Assembly (NCBI GenBank): GCA_000727475.1
Contig: KL647288.1
Location: forward strand, 1,089,285-1,153,284
Direction: 5' to 3'
Length of the DNA: 64,000 bases
Source: Sarcocystis neurona
Taxonomy: Eukaryota; Apicomplexa; Conoidasida; Eucoccidiorida; Sarcocystidae
The notes beneath the pieces are model-generated. The model ran no database searches, was not told where the DNA came from, and saw nothing but the letters and a program-made list of their open reading frames with translations. Each line of letters begins with the position of its first letter. Positions within the stretch are counted from its first letter, which is position 1. Both the position numbers and the translations under genes were made by a program. Below are positions 50,601-61,828 of the stretch, piece after piece.

Positions 50601-53600
50601 TCGCAGAGCGGCAAGCGCGGGAGGAGATCCGTCTTCGAAATGAGATTAAGAAGCAGAAAAAGATGAAGGAAGAGGAAATGCGCGAGCAGCAGCTTCGACT
50701 GCTTGCCGCACAGGCTCGGGCGGAACGGTTTGTCTTTTCTTCACACACGAGACGCACTTCTCCTCGCTGCTGCTGCTGCTGCTCCTCGCCCTCGTCCTTC
50801 CCCGCCGTGGGTCGCGCGGCCGCGTGTTGGGGCGTCGCGGTGTTGCTGCTGCTGCTGCCGGCGTGTGATTGAGAACGCTGCGCAGTTCTTTTCTCGCCGT
50901 TGCTTCTCCACGCGTGCATTTTGCTGCTGCTGCTGCCTCTCGTTTCACACAGGGCTGCGGTGTGTCTCTTTCCTAGTCTTCCTGCGCGTACGCGCAGCGC
51001 TGGCGGGTCTGTCGCCTCCTCTTTTTTCCGCCGCTGCTGCTGTGCTCGGTTGACGCATACCAGCAGCAGCAAGTCTGGCTGCTTCTGTTGCCGGGCCGTG
51101 CTGCTGCTCAAGGTATACAGGGCCTGGAGGTGTGCACGTTCGAACACGAGCTCCGGTCATGGCAGCACGCCCGACAGGAGCCGAACCGCGGGTGTTTGTA
51201 TATCCACAAGTCTATAAAGCATGCATGCATATATGTATATGCATATGTACTGCATTCGTATATGAACATGCATACATATATATGAAATAAATGCATACAT
51301 ATATATGTATAGGAATGTGTATAAACTACACTCATACGTGCATACATATACTCACACGCATGCACACACACATAAGCGGATACACATATATATATATACA
51401 CATAGGTGTGTGTATGTGCGAATACACATGTCTGCGCATACACATCAGTCGTGCGCACGCATATATGACTCGTGCTTCCTGTCTTATTTTTTACGGATGT
51501 GCATGTGTACGTACAGAGATGGTAAGTGGGGATGTTTTTCTGGTGGGTTGTAGTGCTGTTTGTTTCAGTGATGCCGAGTTGGTGTGTGCTGGTGCTGTCG
51601 ACGTCGGGCGCGCGCAGGTCGAACTTGCTGCAGCAGCAGCAGCTCCAGCGCAAGGCCGCGGCGGCCGGCGGCGCAGCTGCTGATGGGGATGCGGCAGCTG
51701 CTGCTTCAGCAGGCGCAGCAGCAGGCGACGGCCTTCTTCACGACGCGGGTGCAGAGGAAGAAAGAAGAAAACGCGAGGTTCTTGCTAGAGAGCGCCAGCG
51801 AGAAGTCGAACGAGAGTTACGCCTTGAGGTACTGCGTTTGCTGCTGTTCCTGCTGCTGCGTAACTGCCGCCGCTGTCTTGCTGGCGTTTTTGTTGCTCAA
51901 GAGTGCTGGTGGGTTCTCGTCGCAACTGCTGCGCGCGCTGCTGCGGCTGCCGCCACCGCTCCCGCTGGTCCTGCTGCTGCTCTTGGGGTCCTTGCAGAGT
52001 TGCAGTTGCTGCTACTGTTGCCACCGCTGCCGCTGGTCCCGCTGCTGCTGCTGGTGTGGTCCTTGCAGTCGCAGCTGCAGCTGCTGTTGCCACGGCTGCC
52101 GCTGGTCCTGCTTTTGCTGCTTGGGTCCTTGCAGAGCCGCAGTTGCTGCTGGTGCTGTTGTTGCTGACAGTGCTGCTGCTGCGCTGCGGCTGGTAGTTCC
52201 GCTGCTCGTCTGCTGCTACGAGAGGCGTGTGGGCCGGTCTTCGACGCTGCTGCTGTTGCTGCCAACGCTCTTGCGGCCGCTTCAAATTTTGCTGTTGCTG
52301 CTGCTGCTGTTGACATTGCAGCGCAACAAGCGTGGGCGGACGGACGAGACGCGAGATGTGAGCGAACGGGTGGCGCTGGGACTGCCTCCGCTGAAGAAAA
52401 CAGCAAACAACGAAGCGCTGTTTGATACGAGGCTCTTTAACCAGTCTGCTGGTTTGGACTCAGTAAGCCTACCAAATTGTCTCTCGGATATATATATATA
52501 TATACTATATGTCTACTCTGTGTCTTTCTCTCTGTATCTCTCTATATATGTACACTCTCTGTGTGTATACTGTACGTATATATGTATACTATATATATAT
52601 GTATAGTGCCGCATGCAGACGCTTTTGCTGGTGGTGGCTTGTTGGCAGGAATGCGTGTATTCGTTGCTGCCGTGGCTTGGATGGAAGAAGACGCATTTTC
52701 CTCGAGCCTCCGTTGTGGACCTGCGGCCGTCGTTGCTTGTAGAAGGGGTGTAACTGCGTTGCATATTAACTGCGGTGCATATTAACTGCGGTNNNNNNNN
52801 NNNNNNNNNNNNNNNNNNNNNNNNNNNNNNNNNNNNNNNNNNNNNNNNNNNNNNNNNNNNNNNNNNNNNNNNNNNNNNNNNNNNNNNNNNNNNNNNNNNN
52901 NNNNNNNNNNNNNNNNNNNNNNNNNNNNNNNNNNNNNNNNNNNNNNNNNNNNNNNNNNNNNNNNNNNNNNNNNNNNNNNNNNNNNNNNNNNNNNNNNNNN
53001 NNNNNNNNNNNNNNNNNNNNNNNNNNNNNNNNNNNNNNNNNNNNNNNNNNNNNNNNNNNNNNNNNNNNNNNNNNNNNNNNNNNNNNNNNNNNNNNNNNNN
53101 NNNNNNNNNNNNNNNNNNNNNNNNNNNNNNNNNNNNNNNNNNNNNNNNNNNNNNNNNNNNNNNNNNNNNNNNNNNNNNNNNNNNNNNNNNNNNNNNNNNN
53201 NNNNNNNNNNNNNNNNNNNNNNNNNNNNNNNNNNNNNNNNNNNNNNNNNNNNNNNNNNNNNNNNNNNNNNNNNNNNNNNNNNNNNNNNNNNNNNNNNNNN
53301 NNNNNNNNNNNNNNNNNNNNNNNNNNNNNNNNNNNNNNNNNNNNNNNNNNNNNNNNNNNNNNNNNNNNNNNNNNNNNNNNNNNNNNNNNNNNNNNNNNNN
53401 NNNNNNNNNNNNNNNNNNNNNNNNNNNNNNNNNNNNNNNNNNNNNNNNNNNNNNNNNNNNNNNNNNNNNNNNNNNNNNNNNNNNNNNNNNNNNNNNNNNN
53501 NNNNNNNNNNNNNNNNNNNNNNNNNNNNNNNNNNNNNNNNNNNNNNNNNNNNNNNNNNNNNNNNNGCATATTAACTGCGTTGCATATTAACTGCGTTGCA

Positions 53601-56600
53601 TATTAACTGCGGTGCATATTAACTGCGTTGCATATTAACTGCGTTGCATATTAACTGCGGTGCATATTAACTGCGGTCCATATTAACTGCGGTCCATATT
53701 AACTGCGTTGCATATTAACTGCGGTGCATATTAACTGCGGTCCATATTAACTGCGGTCCATATTATCTGCACGTGTTTCTCTCTCTAATCGCGCGCGCGC
53801 GCCCAGCCGCTGCATGCGTTTCCCGTCTCGACGAGACTTACATGTACCTCCCTTTTTCATCCGTTTTTCTCTGCTCCTAAATCATCTGCTGCATCTCTTC
53901 ACCTCTCAATATATATATATATACACATATATTTAATATATATATATACATATATAATTATATACATATAATATAATATATATATATATATTATTATATA
54001 TATGTCCTTTCTGCTTCATTGAAAAATGCTGCTCGTCAGCATTAATATTACACGACGGATGTGAATTTGTCACTGGGAGTTCAGTGTGGAAAAGTGTATA
54101 TTTTTACATATATATATATATCCACACGTATCTGTATATATGTGTGTACACATATATATGTACATGTGGAGAGCTGTTCAAGTCTCCAAAGGCCATGAAG
54201 GCAGGACACCTGGTGATGCTGCTCACATATATATATATATATTTATGTATATGTACATCGACAACTATATATGTACATATGTATCTGTGTATATATATAT
54301 GTATACGTATGAACAGCTGTTTATATCTCCAAACGTCGTGAAGCCAGTACGTACGCTGATGCTACTCACATATATATATATGTATACAACTACACATGTA
54401 TATATATATATGTATCTGTGTGCATGTATGTATATGGGTGTATGGTTTGGGAGAGTGCCTTTGCTTATCGCATGCTGTCGAGTGAGCGTGTGTTTGATCG
54501 CCTCTGCATGTTGTTGATGTTTTAACGGGAAATTGGTTGTTGGCGCTTCCTCTTTGCGTCGTTCGTCGGTGGGTGGGTCTCGGAGGAGCTGCTGCTGCTT
54601 CTTCGGCATTTCTTCGACTTCTTCCGCTGGTGCTGCTTCCCCAAGCTTTTCTTCGAGAAGAAAGAGCCGCCTTCGTGTTTTGACTCTGTGCGCTTCTGTC
54701 TGCCCGCATGCATGCGTGCTACAGGCAGCTGCGAGGTTGTTCTCCCTACAACAACTGTGCACCCACGTATATTCACCTGACCAACTGGTGTAAACACACA
54801 CACACACGTGTATATAGATGAGCACACACACATATACATATGTACACATATATATATATGTATATATGTTTATGTGTATACGCGTAGGTATTTTTGCATG
54901 CGCATGCCCTGTCGAGAAGGGATGTACGTCAGTCGTTGAGGCCGGCTGTAGTGTATCGACAGCGTGCTCTATTCCCATATGAACGCCTATCTCTGTATAT
55001 GTAAGTAAGTGCGTCTACATCTATTTAGCAGATACGGACTTGTAATTCATTCGTGTACATACTATCCCCTCCCTCTGCATATAATAAGTACATACCTCTG
55101 TATATATACGTATGTGCGTCCACATTTATATATGCGTATAGGGATATGCATTTGTTACTTATTTGGATACGTAGCCTCTCCCTCGTGTCTCTCTATCTTT
55201 CTCTGACCGTACGTATACGCCATCTGCATGTGTGTGTATGACATGCCTTTGAGCAGCGTGTATGTGTGCGTATGTGCGTATATTATACGGGCATGTGTGA
55301 GTCTCTCGGTCTCTCACCATCCGTCCGTCTGGGGCTGTGTCTGCAGCTCTCTCTCCCTGCCAGTTTGCTAGAATGCACATATATATATATATATATTTAC
55401 CTTTTTGCGAAGAAGACGGGTATATATGTGGTGGGGCTTCGTTGTGTGTCGCGTGTGGCGTGGCTTCTGGTGTAGGGATTCGAAGGGGGCAATGACGAGT
55501 CGTACAACCTGTACGACCAGCCGTTGTTTGCTAGCCGTGGCAACGCAGCAGCAATTTATCAGTTCTCTCGAGAGCGTCTGGTGAACGCCGTTGGGTAGGT
55601 CAACTTCTCCTCTTGAGGGCTGTGTTGCTGCTGCGTCTCCCCACGTGCACCGGGTTGGCGAAGTGCGGCTGCTTCGCTTGCAAGCGGAATCTCACCGGAG
55701 GATTCCACGCGCTGGGCACCGCTTCTTGAGGTCGGGTACACATGCGGGGATTTCCGTTGTTGAGAGATTTGATTTTCCTGCGGGGGGCTGACCACATCCT
55801 GTACGCGCCCCCGGTAGAAAAAGTCGAGTATAGGGCGAGTCGTCCGGTTCAGCCGTAGCAGAAGGCGTGACGTGCGTGTTTTGGGGCAATATATCCATTT
55901 ACGGATAAAGGAAACCCCGCGCCACCAAGCGGGTGAAGCATTTCTTGTGCGTGTTCTCGTGAAAAGAGTGCTTGGCTGTGTGTGGAAACGGCGGAGACGG
56001 GGACGGGCAAGAGAGGGGGCGGATATCTGCAGTTCACTGCTTGACGGCGCGGGGAAATTCACCGGCTCAGAAAAGAGAATTTTCCTGCCTGAGAAACGAA
56101 AGGAGAAAGAAAGAGTGACGGAGAAAGACAGAGGAAGAGAGATACAGAGATCCAAACGAAGCTGCAATAGATGCCGTCAAGCCGGTTGAAAGACGGAGCT
56201 TTTCAACAGCTAGAGAGACGCTGCTTGCACTTGTGCGCAGTGCACTACAGCCGTTGCCCTCTGCTCGATAAATACAGCTGTGGACATACCTACATATGTA
56301 ACAGCAAGCCAGAATGACCGGATACGTATGCACGCGTATCGAGAAACATACAAACGCGCATGTAGAGATATTATATGCGTGTCTGTGAGTATATACATGT
56401 ATATAGTAGATGTATATGTCTCATACTTGTGTTTGCTTGTCTGTATACGCTTACATGTGTTTTTACGTACGTACACGAATATGCATCTATGGATCTGCTC
56501 CCGTGGAAGATGGACACCATCACTTGGGACACCGCTTTATGGATAGGAAAGAAATTCTGGGCGATTGAACGGGGTGCAGAGTAGTGCTGTGACGTAACCC

Positions 56601-58681
56601 CTTTCTGTTGAGAGACTTTGTCCACTTGTAAAAGAGAGAACTTAACGAGTGTCTCGTTGAGAACTAACCCTTCTCGACTCTTTCTGAACGACTCTCCTGC
56701 GATCTCTGCGTTGACGCCGTCTCCCCTACATGCATGCTTTCAGTCAGCAGGTGTCCTACATGGGCTAGGAGGTCTTGGGGAGAGAGATGAGCAGAAGACA
56801 TACTGTAAAAAAGCAAGGTTTTTCTGTTATATATATAGCGGGATTTCTCTATATACGTACATATACATATATGTATGTATATGGACAGTGGACCTCCTGA
56901 TGTGCATGTGTGTGTGTATGTGTGTAGAGAGTTTGGGACGACTTTTGATATATCATCAAGATGCTTCGTCGTTTTTGCATGCGCACAGGGAGAGTGTTGC
57001 ATGCGTCTTCATAGCTGTTGGTGTACAGCAGCCGCTTTCTTCCTCCTGCTTTCTCATCTCTCTCTGTTCACGCATGTTGAAAAAAGACGCATTGCTGTGC
57101 CCGGTACGTGGGTCAGCAACTGGGGACGGATGTGGATGGGCTGCAGGAAGAAAATGTGTCCATGTTGGCTCGATTAAATAGTCCAAAAAGTCTGTCTCTT
57201 CGGATGCGCTCCCTCTCTCTCTCTTTGTGGCACTTGGACAGGCATCAAGCCGGCGCCGAGGTTCCCGCCTTCGCTGGTGCAGACCGGCATACGTACACCC
57301 GAACAGCGCCAGTCGAGTTCGAAAAAGTAAGTTTTCCCAAGCAGGGAAAGGTAGAATTGTCGTGGCGGCCTGTGTGTCTTCTCTTTCCAGGGTTGTGCAT
57401 ACATGTGTGTTTGTGTGAGGAGTACATATGTGTATATTCACATCCGTAGATAACCCACGCGGGGAGACGTCCACCGGTAACGTGTACAGCGCGCACGTCT
57501 GTATATACGTGTATGTGGAGAACTTTTGTATAGGCATGTCCAGGCAGGTATAGGCAAGTGTAATGTGCGTGTATATATGTATACATATGTTCGTGTACGT
57601 GCACGCATGTAGACATATATACGCGTCTATATATGTGGATGTGCGTGCATAGTATGGACGCTTCTGTCTGTGAATATCTGTGTACTGATATATATATAGA
57701 GAGAGAGAGAGAATGTGTATACGCACACGTGTGTATACATACATATACACACGTCTGTATGTAGACACACGTATTCAGCAGAGGACGACGACCTGCGTGA
57801 CAGCATCAGTCAGAAATCCGTGTCGCGATGAAGGCGCCGATGCTGCTGCTGGGTTGCTGGCCTGTTGCGTCGGCTGCCGCTGCTGCTGCTGCTGCTGGGG
57901 CTTCTCTTTGCCCGTGGCGAGGACTGGTGCTGGCGCCTGCTTTGTTTCTGCACTGGCTTCGAGTAGGTAATGGCAGCGAAGCGTCAGGGATGATGTGTGA
58001 AAAGAAAAAGTTACTATTTTCCTCCCGCTGGGTCAGCCGGGGAGTATGTAAAGAGAAACCCGGCCCGAAAACTTACCGAAGAGAGCCCACAGATAGTTTG
58101 ACAAGAAGAAGAGGCCAAGGCGTAATACAGTGGCTCTCCACCTTAGTGTGAACATACGTATGAGCAGCAAGTGCCCCGGTCCTTCCCATTTTCTCTCACA
58201 CGTGCATACACACAGACACACCAAGTGCACATACATACATACGTTCATACCCCCAAGCATACATACACACATACATGCATATCGCTGACGTACGTATGTC
58301 GAGGTGTAGGTGTAAGAGCACTCGCTGCCACACGCAGGAAGAAGCTGCGAACGCAGTCTTCTCGTGTTGGGAGATTGTACTGCGAAGAAGAGCGACTCCT
58401 GTCGCATGGGAACATCGGTAGCGAAGGAGCCGAATAGTTTGTGTGGGACGCTGGGAGATGAAACGTCAAGTGACGTGCAGCAACTGCAGAGGTGTGTGCG
58501 CCTGCGAGAAGAATGAGCGCGGGTCTTGTTATTGACGCTGCGTCTTTTTCGGCCAGAGATGCCGTCTCTTTTCGTGCTACGTTTCCATGTGTCATGCGTG
58601 TTGCTGCCACTGTTGCTGCTGCAGGATGTGTCCGACCCGTTCGGTCTCGACAACTTGTTATCGGAAGCGAAGAAGAAGTGA
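44615..58681 (+). CDS. SNW1: SNW-domain spliceosome protein (SNW1/SKIP/Prp45), 11 exons
   Basis: Exons: 44615-44628 (tentative start), 44974-45421, 46207-46557, 47449-47596, 48486-48613, 50555-50727, 51618-51828, 52322-52462, 55476-55594, 57242-57326, 58625-58681. All junctions are phase-consistent and give 624 residues. Family signatures appear in order: LPAP near the N-terminus, PPPYGQR (about 114), YPEIHVAQYPLGMGRKK (exon 2), YTPAQQ (end of exon 3), PVMHSP (exon 4), SNW (338-340) and GYTIPLDKRL (exon 5), a charged helix with EALYIAERQARE (exon 6), LFNQSAGLDS (exon 8), a YNLYDQPLF block (exon 9), FAGADR and PVEFEK (exon 10), and DPFGLD before the stop. SNW proteins are nuclear components of the catalytically activated spliceosome and also act in transcription. 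The roughly 100-residue Ala/Gly/Ser/Gln stretch before PPPYG exceeds the usual family length. The start exon rests only on phase and position; exons 2-11 are much surer. The 45421 donor (GTGCGG) is weak. Confidence 0.9.
46558..47448 (+). repeat. CTG-triplet-rich SNW1 intron
   Basis: Interrupted CTG/GCT triplets fill most of this 891-base intron on the sense strand and run to within a few bases of the acceptor (ending CTGCAG). The antisense strand therefore gives a false Ser/Gln-rich frame (46798-47604). Confidence 0.9.
47640..48485 (+). repeat. CTG triplets and TA/TG/CA tracts in SNW1 intron
   Basis: CTG triplets at 47670-47765 and again just before the acceptor at 48485. Between them, 48090-48330 is almost pure alternating purine-pyrimidine (TATA, TGTA, CACA) plus a CTCT/TCTG run. 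Confidence 0.9.
48614..50554 (+). repeat. Repeat-filled SNW1 intron
   Basis: CTG-rich blocks at 48625-49290 and 50040-50550 flank an alternating purine-pyrimidine block (about 49340-49920) with many ATACGTAT/CATGCATG palindromes. This is the second longest intron of the gene. Confidence 0.9.
50728..51617 (+). repeat. Repeat-filled SNW1 intron
   Basis: CTG-rich at 50765-51110, then alternating TA/CA/TG sequence at 51215-51470. Length is 890 bases. Confidence 0.9.
51829..52321 (+). repeat. CTG-rich SNW1 intron
   Basis: Nearly the whole intron is imperfect CTG/GCT/GTT triplets. Within it, a longer unit of about 30-60 bases (centred on CCGCTGGTCCTGCTGCTG and CTTGGGTCCTTGCAGAG) recurs at least four times between 51940 and 52140, indicating higher-order duplication of triplet blocks. 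Confidence 0.85.
52751..53770. repeat. 16-bp minisatellite spanning an assembly gap, inside SNW1 intron
   Basis: Head-to-tail copies of GCATATTAACTGCGGT (with GGT/GTT and GCAT/CCAT variants). About 2.5 copies precede the gap and about 12-13 follow it, with almost no other divergence. The array lies in the intron between exons 52462 and 55476. True copy number is unknown because the gap falls inside the array. Confidence 0.95.
52793..53565. other. Assembly gap (773 N)
   Basis: Unresolved bases flanked on both sides by the same 16-bp repeat unit, so the gap is probably collapsed repeat rather than unique sequence. Confidence 0.99.
53905..54440. repeat. TA-rich tract and 143-bp duplication in SNW1 intron
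   Basis: 53908-54004 is nearly pure TA-alternating sequence. Then two copies of a 143-bp unit follow (about 54110-54250 and 54253-54395), aligned on TCTCCAAA (54183 and 54326) and GATGCT.CTCACATATATA. Confidence 0.8.
57480..57780. repeat. Alternating purine-pyrimidine tract in SNW1 intron
   Basis: A 300-base stretch of TATA/TGTA/CATA/CACG steps with a short GAGA run, in the last intron before the terminal SNW1 exon. Confidence 0.8.
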
Positions 58682-58689
58682 AAATCGGG

Positions 58690-59760
58690 ACCTGCAAGAT
58701 TTGCTTCCACCGTCTAGTCAAGAACAAAATTGTTGCCCCGCTGGGGCTACGCCGTTCTCCTTCACTGTTGCCACCCGTGGTGTGATCACCTGTTTGCTCT
58801 GCCGACAGGAGGCACATGCAGGCGCAGGGAAGGAAGTTGCTGGTGCCTGGTTGTTGATGGTACTGTGACGCACCTTTTGCTGATCCGGGAGAACACTTCG
58901 GTCAAAAGCTTCTTTCCCGTACGATTATTCGTTAAGCTGTCACATATGTATATATATATATATATATGTGTACGTGTGTGGTGGAGAGGTGCATGCATGT
59001 GTTTAGCTACATATGTGTATCTGTACAGGTTGGAGTGTGTGTATATATCTGGATTTCTTGTGTGCATTTGACGGATACAAGTGACCTCGCGGACGTAGAA
59101 GAAAAGTCGGGCGTGCTTTGCGTCGTACGCGTGTCAGCCTGTGACTGTGAGCGGCGCCCTGGGCGGCTGGCGAACTCGCTAGTAGGCGCGTGAGAAATCT
59201 GCAGGACGCATATGGCTAGAAAACTTGCGGCCGCGCTGGTGCAGTAGGTACACGTCATCTGGTACGTCCTGTCTGTTGCTGCGACCAAGGCCTTGAAGTG
59301 GGTCGAGGGGAGGAGCAGCCGGAAGTGCTGCGCAGACACGTTTTTTTTTCTCTTTCTGCGACAGAGTCCATCTTCCTCAACGACCGCTGGATCTCCGTGT
59401 GTATTTGTGTGCTGTGTAGGTAGGGTATAAGCGGATGTACGGAAAGGTGCGCTCGTGCACACGTGTATGCTCGCTATCTAGAAAGGCACAGAAGCCGTTG
59501 GTTCTAGGCGGATTCAGCATGGGGGGGAAAAGGTGTATTCAGTTCCAGGTAGCGTCAGGATGCTCTCGTGTGCCGGAGTACTTACACGTACGCAAACGCG
59601 TACACCTGTGTACGTGTGTGGATATGTCTGTGTAGAGAGACAGAAGTAAGGGGACATGTCGTGATGCACGTGTGTGTATATGTATTTAAGACAAATGACT
59701 GGGTGTACGTGTACGCAAGTCATACGTTCTGATGCCTGTTATGTCTGGTGGACTTATGGT
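58690..59760. other. SNW1 3' flank, no gene seen
   Basis: Downstream of the SNW1 stop. It holds an alternating TA/TG tract (58945-58980) and short frames only. Confidence 0.5.
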
Positions 59761-59763
59761 AGT

Positions 59764-60424
59764 CTACACATCTTCGGCTAGAAGGTGCTGCACGTGCTTC
59801 GCCGCTTTCCGGCGTGAAAGCAGCAACTGCACCCGGGCGTATGTGTCGAGTCGTCGTATTAATATGTTTCCGTTTATTTCTGCCGTAGGTGATGCCAAAA
59901 GATACGTGTCAGTTGTCGTAGCTGTGAACGAAGGAAGCACTCGTGTAGGAAGAAGACACATCTCTCCGTGTGCGCCATCGCGGAACACGAGACGTGTACA
60001 TTTGGAAGCATGCCCCAACGGGTTAAGCGACGCACACACGCACACAAACTGGCACTTGAAAAGCAGAGCATTAGTTGCAGCACGAGAGGCAGTAATATGG
60101 ACTGTTCTGGCGATAGTAAGGACAGAGCTTGGGATGGGAGTAGCTGTGGTGGAAGGAGCAGCTGTCCGTCTGCTGAGGCTACGACATAGACAGCGCTCAC
60201 GACGTGGAAGATGTGAAGAGGTTCTCGCGTCCCGTACGTAATGTCGAGAAAATTACAAACTTGCGTCGTACCGGGCTAGTGCCGCCGCTGCCGTGTGCAG
60301 AATGGCAGAGAGCCGCAGCCGCAACGGGAACTTTCCCCACGTCTCCCAACGCGTGGACAGCAGTTCCTTGAAAAACCTGTTCAAACGTCAGTCGGCAATT
60401 TTTGCGGTAGATGCGAGATTTCAT
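59764..60424 (-). CDS. Tentative two-exon gene, unknown product
   Basis: Exon A (60424-60238) starts MKSRIYRKNCRLTFEQVF and stays open through a stretch ending RRKFVIFSTL at a GTACGG donor (phase 1). Exon B (59921-59764) starts after TTCACAG in the fitting phase, reads TTTDTYLLASPTAEINGN and ends in a Lys/Arg-rich helix and TAG. The joined product would be 114 residues. I do not recognise it. Support is limited to matching phase and a protein-like composition; an alternative donor (GTGAGC) lies 35 bases further on in a different phase. Confidence 0.27.
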
Positions 60425-60429
60425 CTCTG

Positions 60430-61825
60430 CTGAAGTCAGCACCCGCACGTGCTTAATTCGAAGTGTGGCTCTTTTCTAGAAGCAGGCGCAGAGGTAGCTT
60501 GTAGCAGCTTACGTCAGCAGCAGCAGCATCACGTTTGTGCAGCTGTAGCACAACCCGAATGGCAAGGAACGGGGTTTCCTTTTCGATTGAGCCGCAGCGA
60601 AAAAGCATTGTGGGGGGAGCTGCAACCGCGGCGCCCCTGGACCAAAAGCCGGAAAACACGGAGCTACCAGTGACTCGTGGACCCCTGTTAGTTGCAACGA
60701 GAACTGAGGTTCGGGTTCGAAGTAGATCATATAAAACTGCATGCCGTGATCACTTTTTTCGCGCAAACGTCTTTGGAATATGCTCGAAAACCACATTTTG
60801 GATGAACTACGTGCGACGGCAACCCTGGAAACTGCTGCTGCCGCTGCATAAGAAATTACCGGGCATCCAGTTTGCTCAAAATGAATGTTTTGTCCACTCC
60901 GGCTACCTGTTCAAGGGAATATGCTTATGCTTGTTTAAAAAAGGCTACAGATCCACTCCTCTCATGTAGGTACTGCGGTGAATTGACAGTAATTATTCTA
61001 TTGCCGTCCCTGCTAGAAAATTCATGACGACCCTATTTCGCATTCACTTCTTCTGCTACGGATAGTGCGTCGAAACAGTCTCTTTATAAAAAAGAAAACG
61101 CCTCTTCGCGTGGCGTTGCTACGTACAAAAGCAAAATGCAACTTCACTTTTCGAATTTAATTCCCGTTCTGCTGCGGTTAAGAGATGCGATCCGCACTGG
61201 TTGCGAAGGTGTCCTCTGTCCGTTTTTTCTCCTGATCAAACCCTTCTGCACAGCTCGCATGAGCGATGTCGCTGAGCGTCCCCGTAAGTCGCAGCTGAAA
61301 AGCTCGTGCAGAGAGCCAGCTGGAAGTACCCAATTTCCGAGCGTACACGAGGAATGGTAGTGGACGCCTTTGGGCTCGGGCCAAATGTATTCCAAGTCAC
61401 AATCATAGGGGGACACGTATGTACGTCATCCAAAAGCAGAGCTCGTCGACTACCCTTCCACGCACACATTACGCACATGCACACGTATGCACCTGTTAGT
61501 ATTTGTTCGTACACGACGCAGAGGCAAACAGGCCACGCCTCGCTACCCAGCCGTCGTCTCTATACCCGTCGCTGCCCAATTCGTCCTTCATCCAGAGTTA
61601 TCCTTCTACTACCTACATGCGAGACCTGTCAAGTAGCATCTGCGCTTATACATACGTGCGTATAGTTACGTGCGTATACAGATACGTACGCACAAATTAC
61701 ACGTATACTTATGTACACACATACTGACACGCGCACACATAAAACATATATATATATATATATATGTATATACCTACACGCGTCTTTTCCTCGGAACGAT
61801 GACATTGTATTCAAGAAACTGCTCT
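60430..61825. other. Spacer before URM1 3' end, no supported gene
   Basis: A plus-strand frame at 60535-60969 is open for 144 codons, but I see no domain or splice support. Alternating CA/TA-rich sequence lies at 61674-61775, just beyond the URM1 stop. Confidence 0.4.
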
Positions 61826-61828
61826 CAA

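Noticed and set aside
50299..51147. Minus-strand frame of 282 codons
   Set aside because: Antisense to SNW1 exon 6 and CTG-rich intron sequence; no conserved domain.
51584..52606. Plus-strand frame of 340 codons rich in Cys and Leu
   Set aside because: It runs through CTG intron sequence in the wrong frame for SNW1 exon 7, though it shares the bases of exon 8.
52766..53590. Open frames across the N run
   Set aside because: Artefact of unknown bases.
57828..58151. Signal-peptide-like frame MKAPMLLLGCWP followed by Ala run
   Set aside because: It lies inside the last SNW1 intron and is made of CTG/GCT triplets.
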